Assembly (NCBI GenBank): GCA_964571815.1
Contig: CAZNDN010000100.1
Coordinates: forward strand, 1-14,968
Length of the DNA: 14,968 nucleotides
Direction of reading: 5' to 3'
From: CAZNDN01 sp964571815
GTDB taxonomy: Bacteria; Fibrobacterota; Chitinivibrionia; Chitinivibrionales; WJKA01
The notes beneath the pieces were generated by a model that was not told the DNA's origin, made no database searches, and was given only the letters and a program-made list of their open reading frames with translations. This document shows, piece by piece, positions 1 to 8,249 of the stretch (position 1 is the stretch's first letter; each line of letters starts with the position of its first letter). The translations under genes and the position numbers were made by a program.

Positions 1-3000
1 CCGAATTCGAACCTGAACTGCACCGACGAGGCGCCGTTGGTGGGGTTGGGATAGCTGAAAAATCGAAGCGGGGTTTCATCGGAAACCCGCCGGGCCGGGT
101 CGGGACCGAGGTACGAGAAGCTTCTCCCGCCGTCATAACCCGCCTGGGGCCAGAAAAGCGAATCCACGTCCACCGCATTCTCGATCTTCCACCGGTACAC
201 CCACCCGTTGAGCGATATCGCAAACAGCTCCGCCGTCCCGTCCCCGTCCATATCCCCCACCAGCGGGGAGGTCGCCGGCTCACCCCCGTACGTAAGCGGC
301 CAGAACGACTGCCGCTCAGGGCCGGTACCGCGCAGCTTGTCGACAAAGACCGGACGTTTTGCCGATGAGGACAGGGCGTCGACATAGCCGCCGGGCAGTA
401 CATAGTCCGGAACCAGGGAATCGCCGAAGACCAGCAGCGTATCGATAAGTGAGGATTTGAGCCCACCGATACTGTCGGGCACGCCTTCGCCCCGGGTGAA
501 ATAAACCTTGGTATTCTCCTTGTTGGTGCTGTCGATAGGGAAGAACGAAAACGTCTCACGTTCCCCTGTCGGTGCCGAGAAAAGCACGAGAGGCTCGCCC
601 CGGCGGTCCGAGACCACGGCCGGCGAGGTCCTCACGCTGCCCCGGTAGTACCAGAACCGGTTGTCCAGATACGCCGGCCAACCCGTCAGCAGAACGCCCT
701 TGTAGTTCAAGGCGAATATGCCGTTGGCGCCCCCCAGCACGATGTCCAGCACTCCGTCGCCGTCGATATCACCCAGCGATCCGGCTGCGGTGTTGACCGG
801 CAGACTGCGTCGCTTCTCGGTGGGATTCTCCTGGTAGTTGTAGATGCTTGCCCAGTCGATCGGGGTATCCTTCCAGCCTTGTGCCGGCAGCAGCTCTCCG
901 GTCAGACACCACACCCCCTGGCGGCTGTCGATGACGATTACCTCAATTTTGCCGTCACCCTCAAGATCGCCGGTAAGAAGCGAATAGGGGGGTATGCCTT
1001 TTTTTACCTTGTGTTCCCGACTCGGCGCTCCGGATGCCGGTCGGCAAATCGAGACCGTGCCGTTGCGCTGCACAGCAGCGACCGTACCGCCGGAGCCGAA
1101 CCCAGCCAGCGCGGAGATTGCCGAGGAAGAGCCGGTGCGCACGGTGTGAGATATCGAATCGTCACGGGTTCGGGAAAAAAGCACCGAGCCGTCGACCGTG
1201 CCGATCGCCCACCACGACCCGCTTCGACAGACATACGTGCTCGGCCGTGCACCGAGTGAGATCTCTCGAACGGAAAGCGACGAATCGACCCCGTCGATGC
1301 TGTCGACTACCACCACCTTGCGTCCCGCTGCAGGCACGTACAGGCGGTTGTCGATTGAGCTGGGCATAGCAGCTATTGCCCCCGAGGTTCCGAGATCGTA
1401 GAAGCGGAGCGGTACCCGTGGTATCGGGATCTCGGTGCGAGCCGAGTCCAGTGCGTGGGGGTCGACCAGGAGAACGGAATCCGATTCGGTCCCGAATCCC
1501 GGCCCCGGCTCTTTCGCCGAGGGCCAGACAAAGAGTTTTCCGTCACGCGAGAGCACGACCAGCTCACGGCCTTCATTGCCCGGGAAAAGGTCGCACAGCA
1601 GCGGTTCGAAGGCGCTGTCGGCCGGCATGCGTTTCGGCCACCCTTCCACGTACCCCGGCCTCAGCCAGGATGCGGCGGAGTCTACGGGAGCCTTTGGCGT
1701 ATTCCAGCGCAGCGACACTTCGAAGACCGAGTCGACGTAATTGACGACCGAGTAATCGCGGATCGCCGACTCTTCGGTGCGCCCGTTCTTTCCGCTTCCC
1801 GGCGTCACTTTCACGTGCAGGTACGTCCTCCCCCCGTCGTTGGTGGAGGTCGAAGGACGGGTGAAGGGACCGATCGCGTCGATGGAGACGGCTTTCTTAT
1901 TGTCCTCCACACGCTTGTGCGGAAAGACGTCTTCCGCCCCGCCGTAGTCAAACGCCGCCTGGTAGAATACGTCGACGAACTGGATCCCCAGGTCGGTGAT
2001 CCCGTCGGCCTCCACCAGCCGCACGCCGCGGTAGGTCGAGTCGGCATTGATCATGTTGTACTCGATCTTCTCGCGTATCACGCTTTCGTCGATATGCCAG
2101 ATAAGCACGCCCGACGCCGGCAGAGAGACATCGTAGTTCGAAACCCGGGTAATGGTGTTGGAGCGCCGGCCCGAGGAGGAGTCAACCGCTTCATCAAGCT
2201 CCAGCCCCACAATGTACACCTCATCCTCGTCGGTGGTATCGTACTCGAAGACGGCCGGAGAGCCGTGGAGATTGCGCTGGCGATTTTCGATCAGGTAATA
2301 TTCGTGATCGTTGAGCGGGACCAGCAGCATGGTGGTGTCTCCGCCGGCCGGGTCCCCCTCGCTTACCGCAGTGATCCGATACGTGCCGTTGACTCCCGGG
2401 GTGGCTACGACCGGCTCGTCCCAGCCCATGATCATGCGAACCCAGGCCGAGGGCCAGGGAGGGATGAACCCGTCACCGGCCGAGTAGCCGGCGAAATCCA
2501 TGATACAGAAGGAGCCGACACCGGGGATACCGGCCGACGTGTTGAACAAGTCGGGAATCCCGAGGGCACGGGCTATCTGGTTGACTAGGATTCCGTGAAT
2601 TCCCCAGTTGAGGTTGTCCTGGTTTGAGGTCTCCGACACCATCATAACCTCATCCACCAGCATCGCGCCCCCGGCTCCCTGCACGGCTACCCCGACGGTA
2701 TCCAGGTCGATCGTGTCACGGTAGTACTCGAAGAAATCCGGTGAGATGAAGGCGTCGATCATATCCGAAGGAGTATCCTGCCCCAGGAACCCGTCCCTGC
2801 CCCCGTCGGTGAGATACGACGCGCCTGCATGAACGATCAGGAACACCACAGTCCGGCCGTCAAGGGTATCACGCACGATTCCCGTGGCCGAGTCGCGGAC
2901 AAGGTGCGTGAAGGGAGACTCATCGGGATCGCTGTCGGCCGCCGCGATCGCGTCCCGCACAAACCGCATCAATCCCGCGCTCTTGCGGTAGTAGTAATCG

Positions 3001-3512
3001 TCCCACGACTCCTTGCTTCGCTTCCCCCCGGGCGAGTAGTCGCTCATCGGTTCAGGCACCTCGAAGGCTGCGCTGCGACCGGCGGGGTGAATCTCGAACT
3101 CTACTGAAAGAAGCCCCCGTGAGACAGTGCGGTAGTAGTCTTGGGCGAAGAGGAGCTGGTCGGCAAAATACGAGGAGTCATGCGGCAGGGCGTCGTACCG
3201 GTATATGGTGTCCGTCTCGTAGCCCTTGCGTTCGTCCTTGTCGACAAAATCGCCGAACAGGCCCGTACCGGTGGTCGCATCGGACGTGTCCCGCTCTCCT
3301 TCGTTGAACTCTACCCGAAGCGCCATAACCTTGATCGTGTCGGGCTCGGTGCGGCGGGTGCGACGAAGCCCGCGGCGGATGGGGGACAGGGGAACCAGCC
3401 CTTTACGCGACAGGCCTCCCGGCGCCGACAGGCGGGCGCCGGAACCCGCGACGATCGCATGGAGGAAAATCAAAAGCAGAACAACACTATGGGAAAGCCG
3501 TCGCGTTTTCAT
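1..3512 (-). CDS. Secreted M6-peptidase-like protein with FG-GAP repeats, active site lost (3' end outside window)
   Basis: The frame is open from ATG at 3512 to base 1, about 1170 residues, with the C-terminus missing. A GAGGGAGGGG ribosome binding site (3525-3534) supports the start. Residues 1-26 look like a Sec signal peptide (basic MKTRR, then VVLLLIFL). The middle resembles the M6 (immune inhibitor A) fold: VVFLIVHAG, LGIPDLFNT near 317-325, GVGSFCIMDFAGY, a WVRMIMGW segment, EYYLIENRQ and GVLIWHIDES. The position expected to hold the zinc motif HExxH reads NQIAR (residues 311-315), so hydrolysis by the usual mechanism is not expected. FG-GAP/VCBS-like calcium loops follow (GDLEGDGKIEV near 847, GDIDGDGVLDIV near 911, GDMDGDGTAELF near 1082). 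The frame leaves the window in FFSYPNPTNG, the start of a FlgD-like or type-IX-like C-terminal sorting domain. The protein is probably surface-exposed or secreted, with an adhesive, scaffold or binding role. Family membership is likely; function is unknown. Confidence 0.7.
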   Translation of the reverse strand, partial: MKTRRLSHSVVLLLIFLHAIVAGSGARLSAPGGLSRKGLVPLSPIRRGLRRTRRTEPDTIKVMALRVEFNEGERDTSDATTGTGLFGDFVDKDERKGYETDTIYRYDALPHDSSYFADQLLFAQDYYRTVSRGLLSVEFEIHPAGRSAAFEVPEPMSDYSPGGKRSKESWDDYYYRKSAGLMRFVRDAIAAADSDPDESPFTHLVRDSATGIVRDTLDGRTVVFLIVHAGASYLTDGGRDGFLGQDTPSDMIDAFISPDFFEYYRDTIDLDTVGVAVQGAGGAMLVDEVMMVSETSNQDNLNWGIHGILVNQIARALGIPDLFNTSAGIPGVGSFCIMDFAGYSAGDGFIPPWPSAWVRMIMGWDEPVVATPGVNGTYRITAVSEGDPAGGDTTMLLVPLNDHEYYLIENRQRNLHGSPAVFEYDTTDEDEVYIVGLELDEAVDSSSGRRSNTITRVSNYDVSLPASGVLIWHIDESVIREKIEYNMINADSTYRGVRLVEADGITDLGIQFVDVFYQAAFDYGGAEDVFPHKRVEDNKKAVSIDAIGPFTRPSTSTNDGGRTYLHVKVTPGSGKNGRTEESAIRDYSVVNYVDSVFEVSLRWNTPKAPVDSAASWLRPGYVEGWPKRMPADSAFEPLLCDLFPGNEGRELVVLSRDGKLFVWPSAKEPGPGFGTESDSVLLVDPHALDSARTEIPIPRVPLRFYDLGTSGAIAAMPSSIDNRLYVPAAGRKVVVVDSIDGVDSSLSVREISLGARPSTYVCRSGSWWAIGTVDGSVLFSRTRDDSISHTVRTGSSSAISALAGFGSGGTVAAVQRNGTVSICRPASGAPSREHKVKKGIPPYSLLTGDLEGDGKIEVIVIDSRQGVWCLTGELLPAQGWKDTPIDWASIYNYQENPTEKRRSLPVNTAAGSLGDIDGDGVLDIVLGGANGIFALNYKGVLLTGWPAYLDNRFWYYRGSVRTSPAVVSDRRGEPLVLFSAPTGERETFSFFPIDSTNKENTKVYFTRGEGVPDSIGGLKSSLIDTLLVFGDSLVPDYVLPGGYVDALSSSAKRPVFVDKLRGTGPERQSFWPLTYGGEPATSPLVGDMDGDGTAELFAISLNGWVYRWKIENAVDVDSLFWPQAGYDGGRSFSYLGPDPARRVSDETPLRFFSYPNPTNGASSVQFRFEF

Positions 3513-3769
3513 GGTAGTACCGAACCCCTCCCTCAATTCGGGCTATGAAAGAATGTCGTTACCCGCCCCGTGCGGCCAACCGATCTTTTCACCAATTCCG
3601 CGTCGGGACTCTCAAAATCGCGGCAACGACGGAAAATGGCGCCGTCCCGCAGCACGATGCGTGGGTGGGTCGGCAGGGCTCCGGCAGTGCATGCCGCCTC
3701 TCGTAACCTTTCGTTTGCCCGTGTATGCTCCGTGTATCCCGGAGTCCTTGCGGCCTCTGGCAGCCCGGG
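3513..3769. other. Intergenic region upstream of the M6-like gene
   Basis: This 257-base gap lies between the stop of the propeller/barrel gene and the start of the M6-like gene, both on the minus strand. Apart from the ribosome binding site of the M6-like gene, I see no convincing promoter, terminator or small gene. The spacing suggests that the M6-like gene has its own promoter, but I could not place one. Confidence 0.4.
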
Positions 3770-6196
3770 CTAGAACTGGAATACCAGCGAGAAGCGGGGC
3801 TGTCCATGTCGCACGCCGTGACTCCCCATCCGGTGGGAGTCGTTTTCATCTTTGATAAAGGTCCTCAGCACCTGCTTCATGAACCCTTCCGGGGAATGGA
3901 TGTACGAGAAGTCGATGTCCATGTTGCCGTATTTAAGGCCCATCCCGAGCGTGAGTTCATATCGCTCGCCCAGATAGTCGAAGAGAAAACCCATTCTGGC
4001 CGCAAGGAAATTAACATACCAGTACTCCAGCCCGGTATGGATGTTGACTTCGGAAAGTTCCGACGTCCACCGGCTATCGGTAAGATCGGTAGCGATTGCC
4101 TTCCAGAACGGATCCGGAGCCCGGTCGAGATAATTTTTCGCGATCTCCCGCTTCAGGTCCATGAGAATATTCATGTCGTGGAGCGGCGTTTCCAGCGCGC
4201 GGTACAACAGGCCCAGGATGATTGTAAACGGGATAGGATCGGCCTGGTCCCTGTCGATATAGAAGATCGGCGGGCCCATATTCTGAAGGTGTACGCCGAG
4301 GTCCAGGCCGTCGGTGAGGAGATTTCTCTTGAGCATGGCCGCGTCGATTGCAAATGTCCTCCCCACACCTTCGTCGCCGGGGCCGATACCCGGTGCCAGA
4401 GCACTGTGCACGTATTTCACGTTGAGCCCCAGCGAGAAGTCTTCCTTGACCTCCAGACCGTAGCAGAGCCCGAACACGCCCTCCCACGACCGAAACCTGG
4501 CGATTTCGACCCCTTCCTCGTCGGTAAGTGTGTTTTCGCCGAAATTGATGAAATTGAGTGTCAGGCCGAATGTCCCCCAATCCTTGGTAGGATAGACGAA
4601 TCCGCTGTACATGTGCCACAAGTCCCGCAGTTTCAAGGCAGGCAGCAGCATTTCCCAGAACAGAGACAACTGCATCTCGGCAAAATCGTATTGCGTGACC
4701 GCCTTGTCGGTGGCAAGCCAGACATCCTCGCCGTGCACCGTGATCCCGTAGACGTGGTCTCCTTCGAGAGCATTCTTCGAATGATAGGCCTTCCATTCCG
4801 GCGCCATCCGCACATTTTTTCCTTCGGCGTCGATTTTCGTTGCACCTTCGGTGTACGTGATGGCTCCCCGGTTGGTGCCGATCCAGACTTCGCCCGGTTC
4901 GTACTCGGCAATCGTATATACACGGCTGTCGGGGAATTTGTACCGTTTCCAGGCGGCCGTCGTGTAGATCGTGACGCCGTTGTCGCCCCCGATCCACAAC
5001 TGCGCATCACTGTCGTACATCAGTGCGGTCACCTTGCGAGACAGTAGGCCGTCGGCGGTATCGTAGTGCGTCCACGTATCGCCCGCCTTCAGCCACAGCC
5101 CCTCGTGCGTTCCCACGTAGAGGGATTCCGACGCCGCAAAGGCCAGCGCTTCAACCGTCGTATTCTCGATCTCGATTCCCTCTAGATCGTCGCTTTCCCA
5201 CAGGCCTTCGGCATACACCGCTATTCCAAGATCGGTTCCCACGGCGATTTCCCCGTAAGGTCCCACGGCCAGCGAGACGACCACGTCCGAAGGAAGTCCG
5301 TCCCGTACCGTATACCGCGACCACGTGCTTCCGTCGTACCGATACAGCCCATCGTTCGTGCCGATCCAGACATTCTCCGAAGGATCCATTACCAGCGCGG
5401 TCACACTGTCGTCGACGGCGATGGAGAAGGGGATTTTGATCTCGACCAGGTCTTCCAGTCGGACATCTTCACTCTCAAGGATTTCCGAGGCCCGCGAGGC
5501 AAATTCCCCGGCGCGACTTGAATCAATAACGTTTGCCGTTTCTTCCCGGATTCCGGAACTGTCCCGGTACAGGCTCGTCAAATCGAGAATTGAAGAGGCG
5601 ACATCGCCGGCAACACCGGTATCGGCCGAGTCGGCAAGGAAACCTCGAGCAAGGACACTGAGAGCCCGATAGTGCTGCATTTCCAAGTCGTTGTATTCCC
5701 TCACTACCTGAGCGGCTTCGTGCAGCACCTGCTCATCGTCGCTCTCCAGATATTTTCTCACGACGGTGAGGAGGTGCTCTTCCTGCTGCGGCAGATAGAT
5801 TTCGTGCTCCTCCCAGGCCTTGCCGTTATACCGAAGCACGCCGTCGGCAGTGCCTGCCCAGATTTGCTCCTGGAGGCTGAATTCCGTTCTCTTGTAAGAC
5901 GCCACGGCGTAGAAGGGCGTACCGCGCTTCTTCAGATGCGGAATCCATGAGTTTGCCAGGGGCGCCTGGCCGAGCCCCGCGGGATTGAAAAACGTCGCGT
6001 TCGCATCGTCCGCCAGCGCCGTAAACGCCTCTCCCAGTCCGGTTGCCCGGGCGCCGGGAGGGAACACGAGGGTGATAACGGCAGCCTGAAATGCGGCATA
6101 CGAGCCACCCGCAAGAACCAGTACGAGAATCGCTCCGACAATGCACTGCGACCAACGAAAGGTGTAGGAAGGACCGGACGTGTGTTTTCGAGTCAT
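3770..6196 (-). CDS. PorV/PorQ-like outer-membrane barrel protein interrupted by a seven-bladed propeller
   Basis: The protein has 808 residues. An N-terminal hydrophobic segment (about 18-36) acts as signal peptide. The PorV/UPF0164-type opening follows (GARATGLGEAFTALADD, then FFNPAGLG, residues 48-76). After one barrel-like strand (about 93-110) comes a Reg_prop-type beta-propeller. Blade motifs such as WAGTADGVLRYNG, WIGTNDGLYRYDG, VGTHEGLWL, WIGGDNGVTIY and WIGTNRGAITY recur near 113, 277, 318, 360, 401, 438 and 492, which makes seven blades. A roughly 120-residue helical, acidic insert (about 136-255) separates blades 1 and 2. From about 535 onward amphipathic strands typical of the PorV barrel resume (WGTFGLTLNFINFG, FGLCYGLEVKEDFSLGLNVKYVHS, LDLGVHLQNMG) and run to the end, which closes in phenylalanine (LVFQF) as many outer-membrane proteins do. 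The start overlaps the stop of the upstream gene by ATGA, so the two are probably translationally coupled. PorV relatives act in type IX secretion, but that role here is not shown. Confidence 0.75.
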   Translation of the reverse strand: MTRKHTSGPSYTFRWSQCIVGAILVLVLAGGSYAAFQAAVITLVFPPGARATGLGEAFTALADDANATFFNPAGLGQAPLANSWIPHLKKRGTPFYAVASYKRTEFSLQEQIWAGTADGVLRYNGKAWEEHEIYLPQQEEHLLTVVRKYLESDDEQVLHEAAQVVREYNDLEMQHYRALSVLARGFLADSADTGVAGDVASSILDLTSLYRDSSGIREETANVIDSSRAGEFASRASEILESEDVRLEDLVEIKIPFSIAVDDSVTALVMDPSENVWIGTNDGLYRYDGSTWSRYTVRDGLPSDVVVSLAVGPYGEIAVGTDLGIAVYAEGLWESDDLEGIEIENTTVEALAFAASESLYVGTHEGLWLKAGDTWTHYDTADGLLSRKVTALMYDSDAQLWIGGDNGVTIYTTAAWKRYKFPDSRVYTIAEYEPGEVWIGTNRGAITYTEGATKIDAEGKNVRMAPEWKAYHSKNALEGDHVYGITVHGEDVWLATDKAVTQYDFAEMQLSLFWEMLLPALKLRDLWHMYSGFVYPTKDWGTFGLTLNFINFGENTLTDEEGVEIARFRSWEGVFGLCYGLEVKEDFSLGLNVKYVHSALAPGIGPGDEGVGRTFAIDAAMLKRNLLTDGLDLGVHLQNMGPPIFYIDRDQADPIPFTIILGLLYRALETPLHDMNILMDLKREIAKNYLDRAPDPFWKAIATDLTDSRWTSELSEVNIHTGLEYWYVNFLAARMGFLFDYLGERYELTLGMGLKYGNMDIDFSYIHSPEGFMKQVLRTFIKDENDSHRMGSHGVRHGQPRFSLVFQF

Positions 6197-6792
6197 ACGC
6201 TCTTAATGATGTTCATCCAATCGGGCAGGGACGGAAGCCTGTCGTGCTCGAACAAGGACCTCATGCCGATTACCGTCGTTTCACGGAGATTTTCGTCGCC
6301 GCGATACTGCTTCAACTCGCATCGACAGCCCGGATGAAAGGGTGGAATGATGTTAGGATACTGGAAGATCTGTTCTCGCGTCACGAATTGTCCCTTCGAA
6401 ATCGACGGGGCGCACACCGGGTCATCGCCGGCGTAGGAATAGTAGTAGAATTCCGCCCCTTCCTGGTCTCCCCGTTCAATCTCGGCAATGCTGGCCTCTA
6501 TCTTCTCTTCCCATTCTCGCAGAAGACGCTGTTTGTCGGCCGCACTGAGTTTTCTTCCTTCTATGTCTTCGTTTTGCGCGTTCAAATATTTGCGCAGGGC
6601 CTCCGTGGAGGGTTTGTGGTCGGCGATGTTCTCCCGCGGGCTTTTCCTTACGATAGAATATATACCGCTCTTGTGAATTGTCGGCGCATGGAGTTCGCTG
6701 CCCGGCTTGTCCTTGTCGACACCCACCCGAATCGCCACCAGAAGCAGGATCAGGAACAGAATGAGTCCGATCAGAGGTACGAGAGCAATCAT
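6193..6792 (-). CDS. Small membrane-anchored protein with a phage minor-head-like HPxCRC motif
   Basis: I chose the ATG at 6792 (199 residues), since it opens directly into a membrane segment (MIALVPLIGLILFLILLLVA, residues 1-20). A longer reading from GTG at 6930 would add a low-complexity, Arg/Asn-rich stretch with no protein character. Only a weak GGGACGG lies upstream. After the anchor comes a charged, probably helical region (60-112, with REWEEKIEASIAEIE). A cysteine/histidine cluster follows: C127 in GDDPVCAPSISKGQF and IPPFHPGCRCEL (H153, C156, C158). This order, VC then about 25 residues then PPxHPxCRC, is like the C-terminal motif of the Mu gpF/SPP1 gp7 head-morphogenesis family and may bind metal. 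No other phage gene is present. The last bases overlap the propeller/barrel gene (ATGA). Function is unknown and the motif resemblance is by eye. Confidence 0.65.
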   Translation of the reverse strand: MIALVPLIGLILFLILLLVAIRVGVDKDKPGSELHAPTIHKSGIYSIVRKSPRENIADHKPSTEALRKYLNAQNEDIEGRKLSAADKQRLLREWEEKIEASIAEIERGDQEGAEFYYYSYAGDDPVCAPSISKGQFVTREQIFQYPNIIPPFHPGCRCELKQYRGDENLRETTVIGMRSLFEHDRLPSLPDWMNIIKSV

Positions 6793-6866
6793 GTCGCCGT
6801 CCCGATGCACATGGTAGCGCCGCCCGCGGTATGCTCCGGGCTCGAGAACCGAATGTCCAACACCGT

Positions 6867-6885
6867 GGTCTCGTCGCCGGAGACC
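6867..6885 (-). other. Inverted repeat between icd and the HPxCRC gene
   Basis: GGTCTC and GAGACC face each other across a seven-base loop in the 158-base gap between the icd stop and the chosen start of the next gene. A hairpin here could end or slow transcription from icd. No T-run follows on the minus strand, so it is not a canonical intrinsic terminator. Confidence 0.25.
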
Positions 6886-6950
6886 GGCCTCATTGTTGTT
6901 GTTCGGAACACTCTTTCCCCTCACCGCCACGAGAGCCGCAAAAGGTAAAA

Positions 6951-8036
6951 CTACATATTGGCGGCAACGGCCTTCCCGAAGCCCGAGCAGGAGAGCGTTT
7001 CCGTGTCCTCCATGAGCCGTGCGAAATCATACGTCACACGTCGCTGCTCGATCGTACGGGCGATACCGGCCGCCACCAGGTCGGCCGCCTCGTCCCACTG
7101 CAGGTGCCGGAGCATCAGCTCCCCCGAGAGTATCAGCGACGTCGGGTTTACCTTATCCAATCCGGCATATTTGGGCGCCGTACCGTGCGTTGCCTCAAAC
7201 AGCGCATGCCCGGTGACATAGTTGATATTGGCTCCCGGTGCGATTCCGATACCGCCAACCTGTGCCGCCAGAGCGTCGGAGATGTAGTCGCCGTTGAGAT
7301 TCATGGTCGCAATCACGTCGAATTCGTTGCCCCGGGTCAGGACCTGCTGGAGGAATATGTCGGCGATCGCATCCTTGACAAGNNNNNNNNNNNNNNNNNN
7401 NNNNNNNNNNNNNNNNNNNNNNNNNNNNNNNNNNNNNNNNNNNNNNNNNNNNNNNNNNNNNNNNNNNNNNNNNNNNNNNNNNATTCCGATCCCCGAGTCT
7501 TCACGGATATCCCACCCCAGCTCCTTCTTGAAAAACGCCATCATCTTGCGCGCTTCTTCGCTCCCTGCTCTGACCTCCTTGCCCGCATACACATCCTCGG
7601 TATTCTCCCTGAAGATCACCATGTCGATATGGTGCGGATTTTTTACCGGCGACGGCACGCCTTCGAAATACTTGACCGGCCGCAGGCAGACGTAAAGCTC
7701 CAGCATCTGACGCAGTGCAACGTTGAGGGACCGAATACCGCCTCCCACGGGCGTGGTGAGCGGACCCTTGATTCCGATCAAGTACTCCCTGAAGGCCTGT
7801 ACCGTTTCGGCGGGAAGCCATTCTCCCGTTTTCTCATACGCCTTGCCGCCGGCAAGGACTTCTTTCCAGGAAATTGCTTTCTGCTCCTTGTAGGCCTTTT
7901 CGACCGCACTGTCGAGCACGTGACGGGTGGCGCGCCAGATATCCGGTCCGGTCCCGTCACCCTCGACAAAGGGCACGATCGGGCACGGCGGTACGTGCAG
8001 ACCCTCTTTTCGCATCTCAATCTTCTCAGGATTCAT
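6951..8036 (-). CDS. icd: Isocitrate dehydrogenase, NADP-dependent (interrupted by an assembly gap)
   Basis: This TCA-cycle enzyme oxidatively decarboxylates isocitrate to 2-oxoglutarate in the cytoplasm. The sequence aligns by eye along nearly the whole E. coli Icd: EGDGTGPDIW near the N-terminus, IRSLNVALRQ with the isocitrate-binding residues S103, N105 and R109, then R119, FRENTEDVYAG with R143 and Y150, and MNLNGDYISDALAAQVGG with both metal-binding aspartates. HGTAPKYAGLDKV and VTYDFARLM keep the Lys/Tyr/Val and Tyr/Arg set that selects NADP in E. coli. The serine in RSLNV matches the one phosphorylated by AceK, though no aceK is visible. The start has a good AGGGGAG ribosome binding site. 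The N run (7383-7482) removes the segment holding the conserved catalytic lysine. By comparison about 77 codons belong there, so true length should be near 405 residues. The gene is divergent from tRNA-Gly. Confidence 0.97.
   Translation of the reverse strand: MNPEKIEMRKEGLHVPPCPIVPFVEGDGTGPDIWRATRHVLDSAVEKAYKEQKAISWKEVLAGGKAYEKTGEWLPAETVQAFREYLIGIKGPLTTPVGGGIRSLNVALRQMLELYVCLRPVKYFEGVPSPVKNPHHIDMVIFRENTEDVYAGKEVRAGSEEARKMMAFFKKELGWDIREDSGIGXXXXXXXXXXXXXXXXXXXXXXXXXXXXXXXXXXLVKDAIADIFLQQVLTRGNEFDVIATMNLNGDYISDALAAQVGGIGIAPGANINYVTGHALFEATHGTAPKYAGLDKVNPTSLILSGELMLRHLQWDEAADLVAAGIARTIEQRRVTYDFARLMEDTETLSCSGFGKAVAANM
7383..7482. other. Assembly gap (100 N) inside icd
   Basis: There are exactly 100 unknown bases. 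The flanking residues (DSGIG before, LVKDAIAD after, read on the minus strand) are about 77 residues apart in E. coli Icd, which predicts roughly 230 missing bases. The 100 N is therefore most likely a fixed placeholder rather than a measured length. Confidence 0.9.
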
Positions 8037-8097
8037 TTGGTAACTCCCCTGTGGATAATACCGCGGAGATCGCTTTTCCCGGGCGAATAAACGTGAG

Positions 8098-8126
8098 AAA
8101 ATACGAAAGGCGACACCGAACTACAA
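8098..8126 (-). promoter_or_regulatory. Probable icd promoter
   Basis: On the minus strand TTGTAG is followed after 17 bases by TATTTT. Each hexamer matches the sigma-70 consensus at four of six positions with ideal spacing. It would give a leader of about 50-60 bases before the icd ATG at 8036. Prediction by eye only. Confidence 0.4.
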
Positions 8127-8204
8127 CCGCGACTCCCCTCGAACGCTCTCGCGAACCTCATCGCCGTGGCGCCGGGACGTCCGCGGGAGGGAAGCCGCGG
8201 CCTA

Positions 8205-8233
8205 TTGACAAGAAAAGTCCAGTCAATTATCTT
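8205..8233 (+). promoter_or_regulatory. Promoter of tRNA-Gly
   Basis: A perfect TTGACA (8205-8210) is followed after 17 bases by TATCTT (8228-8233, four of six). Transcription would begin about ten bases before the tRNA's first base. A near-consensus promoter is usual for stable RNA genes. Confidence 0.65.
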
Positions 8234-8249
8234 TACTCTGCTTTCACGA

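Noticed and set aside
1455..2588. Long open frame on the plus strand opposite the M6-like gene
   Set aside because: It is antisense to a gene with clear M6-family landmarks, and its sequence has no recognisable domains; such frames are common opposite GC-rich genes.
3725..5047. 440-codon open frame on the plus strand opposite the propeller/barrel gene
   Set aside because: The minus strand shows repeated propeller blades and barrel strands; the plus-strand reading shows no motif and is a mirror of that codon usage.
6307..6417. Prophage remnant
   Set aside because: Only the HPxCRC motif recalls a phage protein; there are no capsid, terminase, tail or integrase genes nearby.
6793..6930. N-terminal extension of the HPxCRC protein from GTG 6930
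   Set aside because: The added residues are low-complexity and would put 46 polar residues before a segment that looks like an N-terminal anchor.
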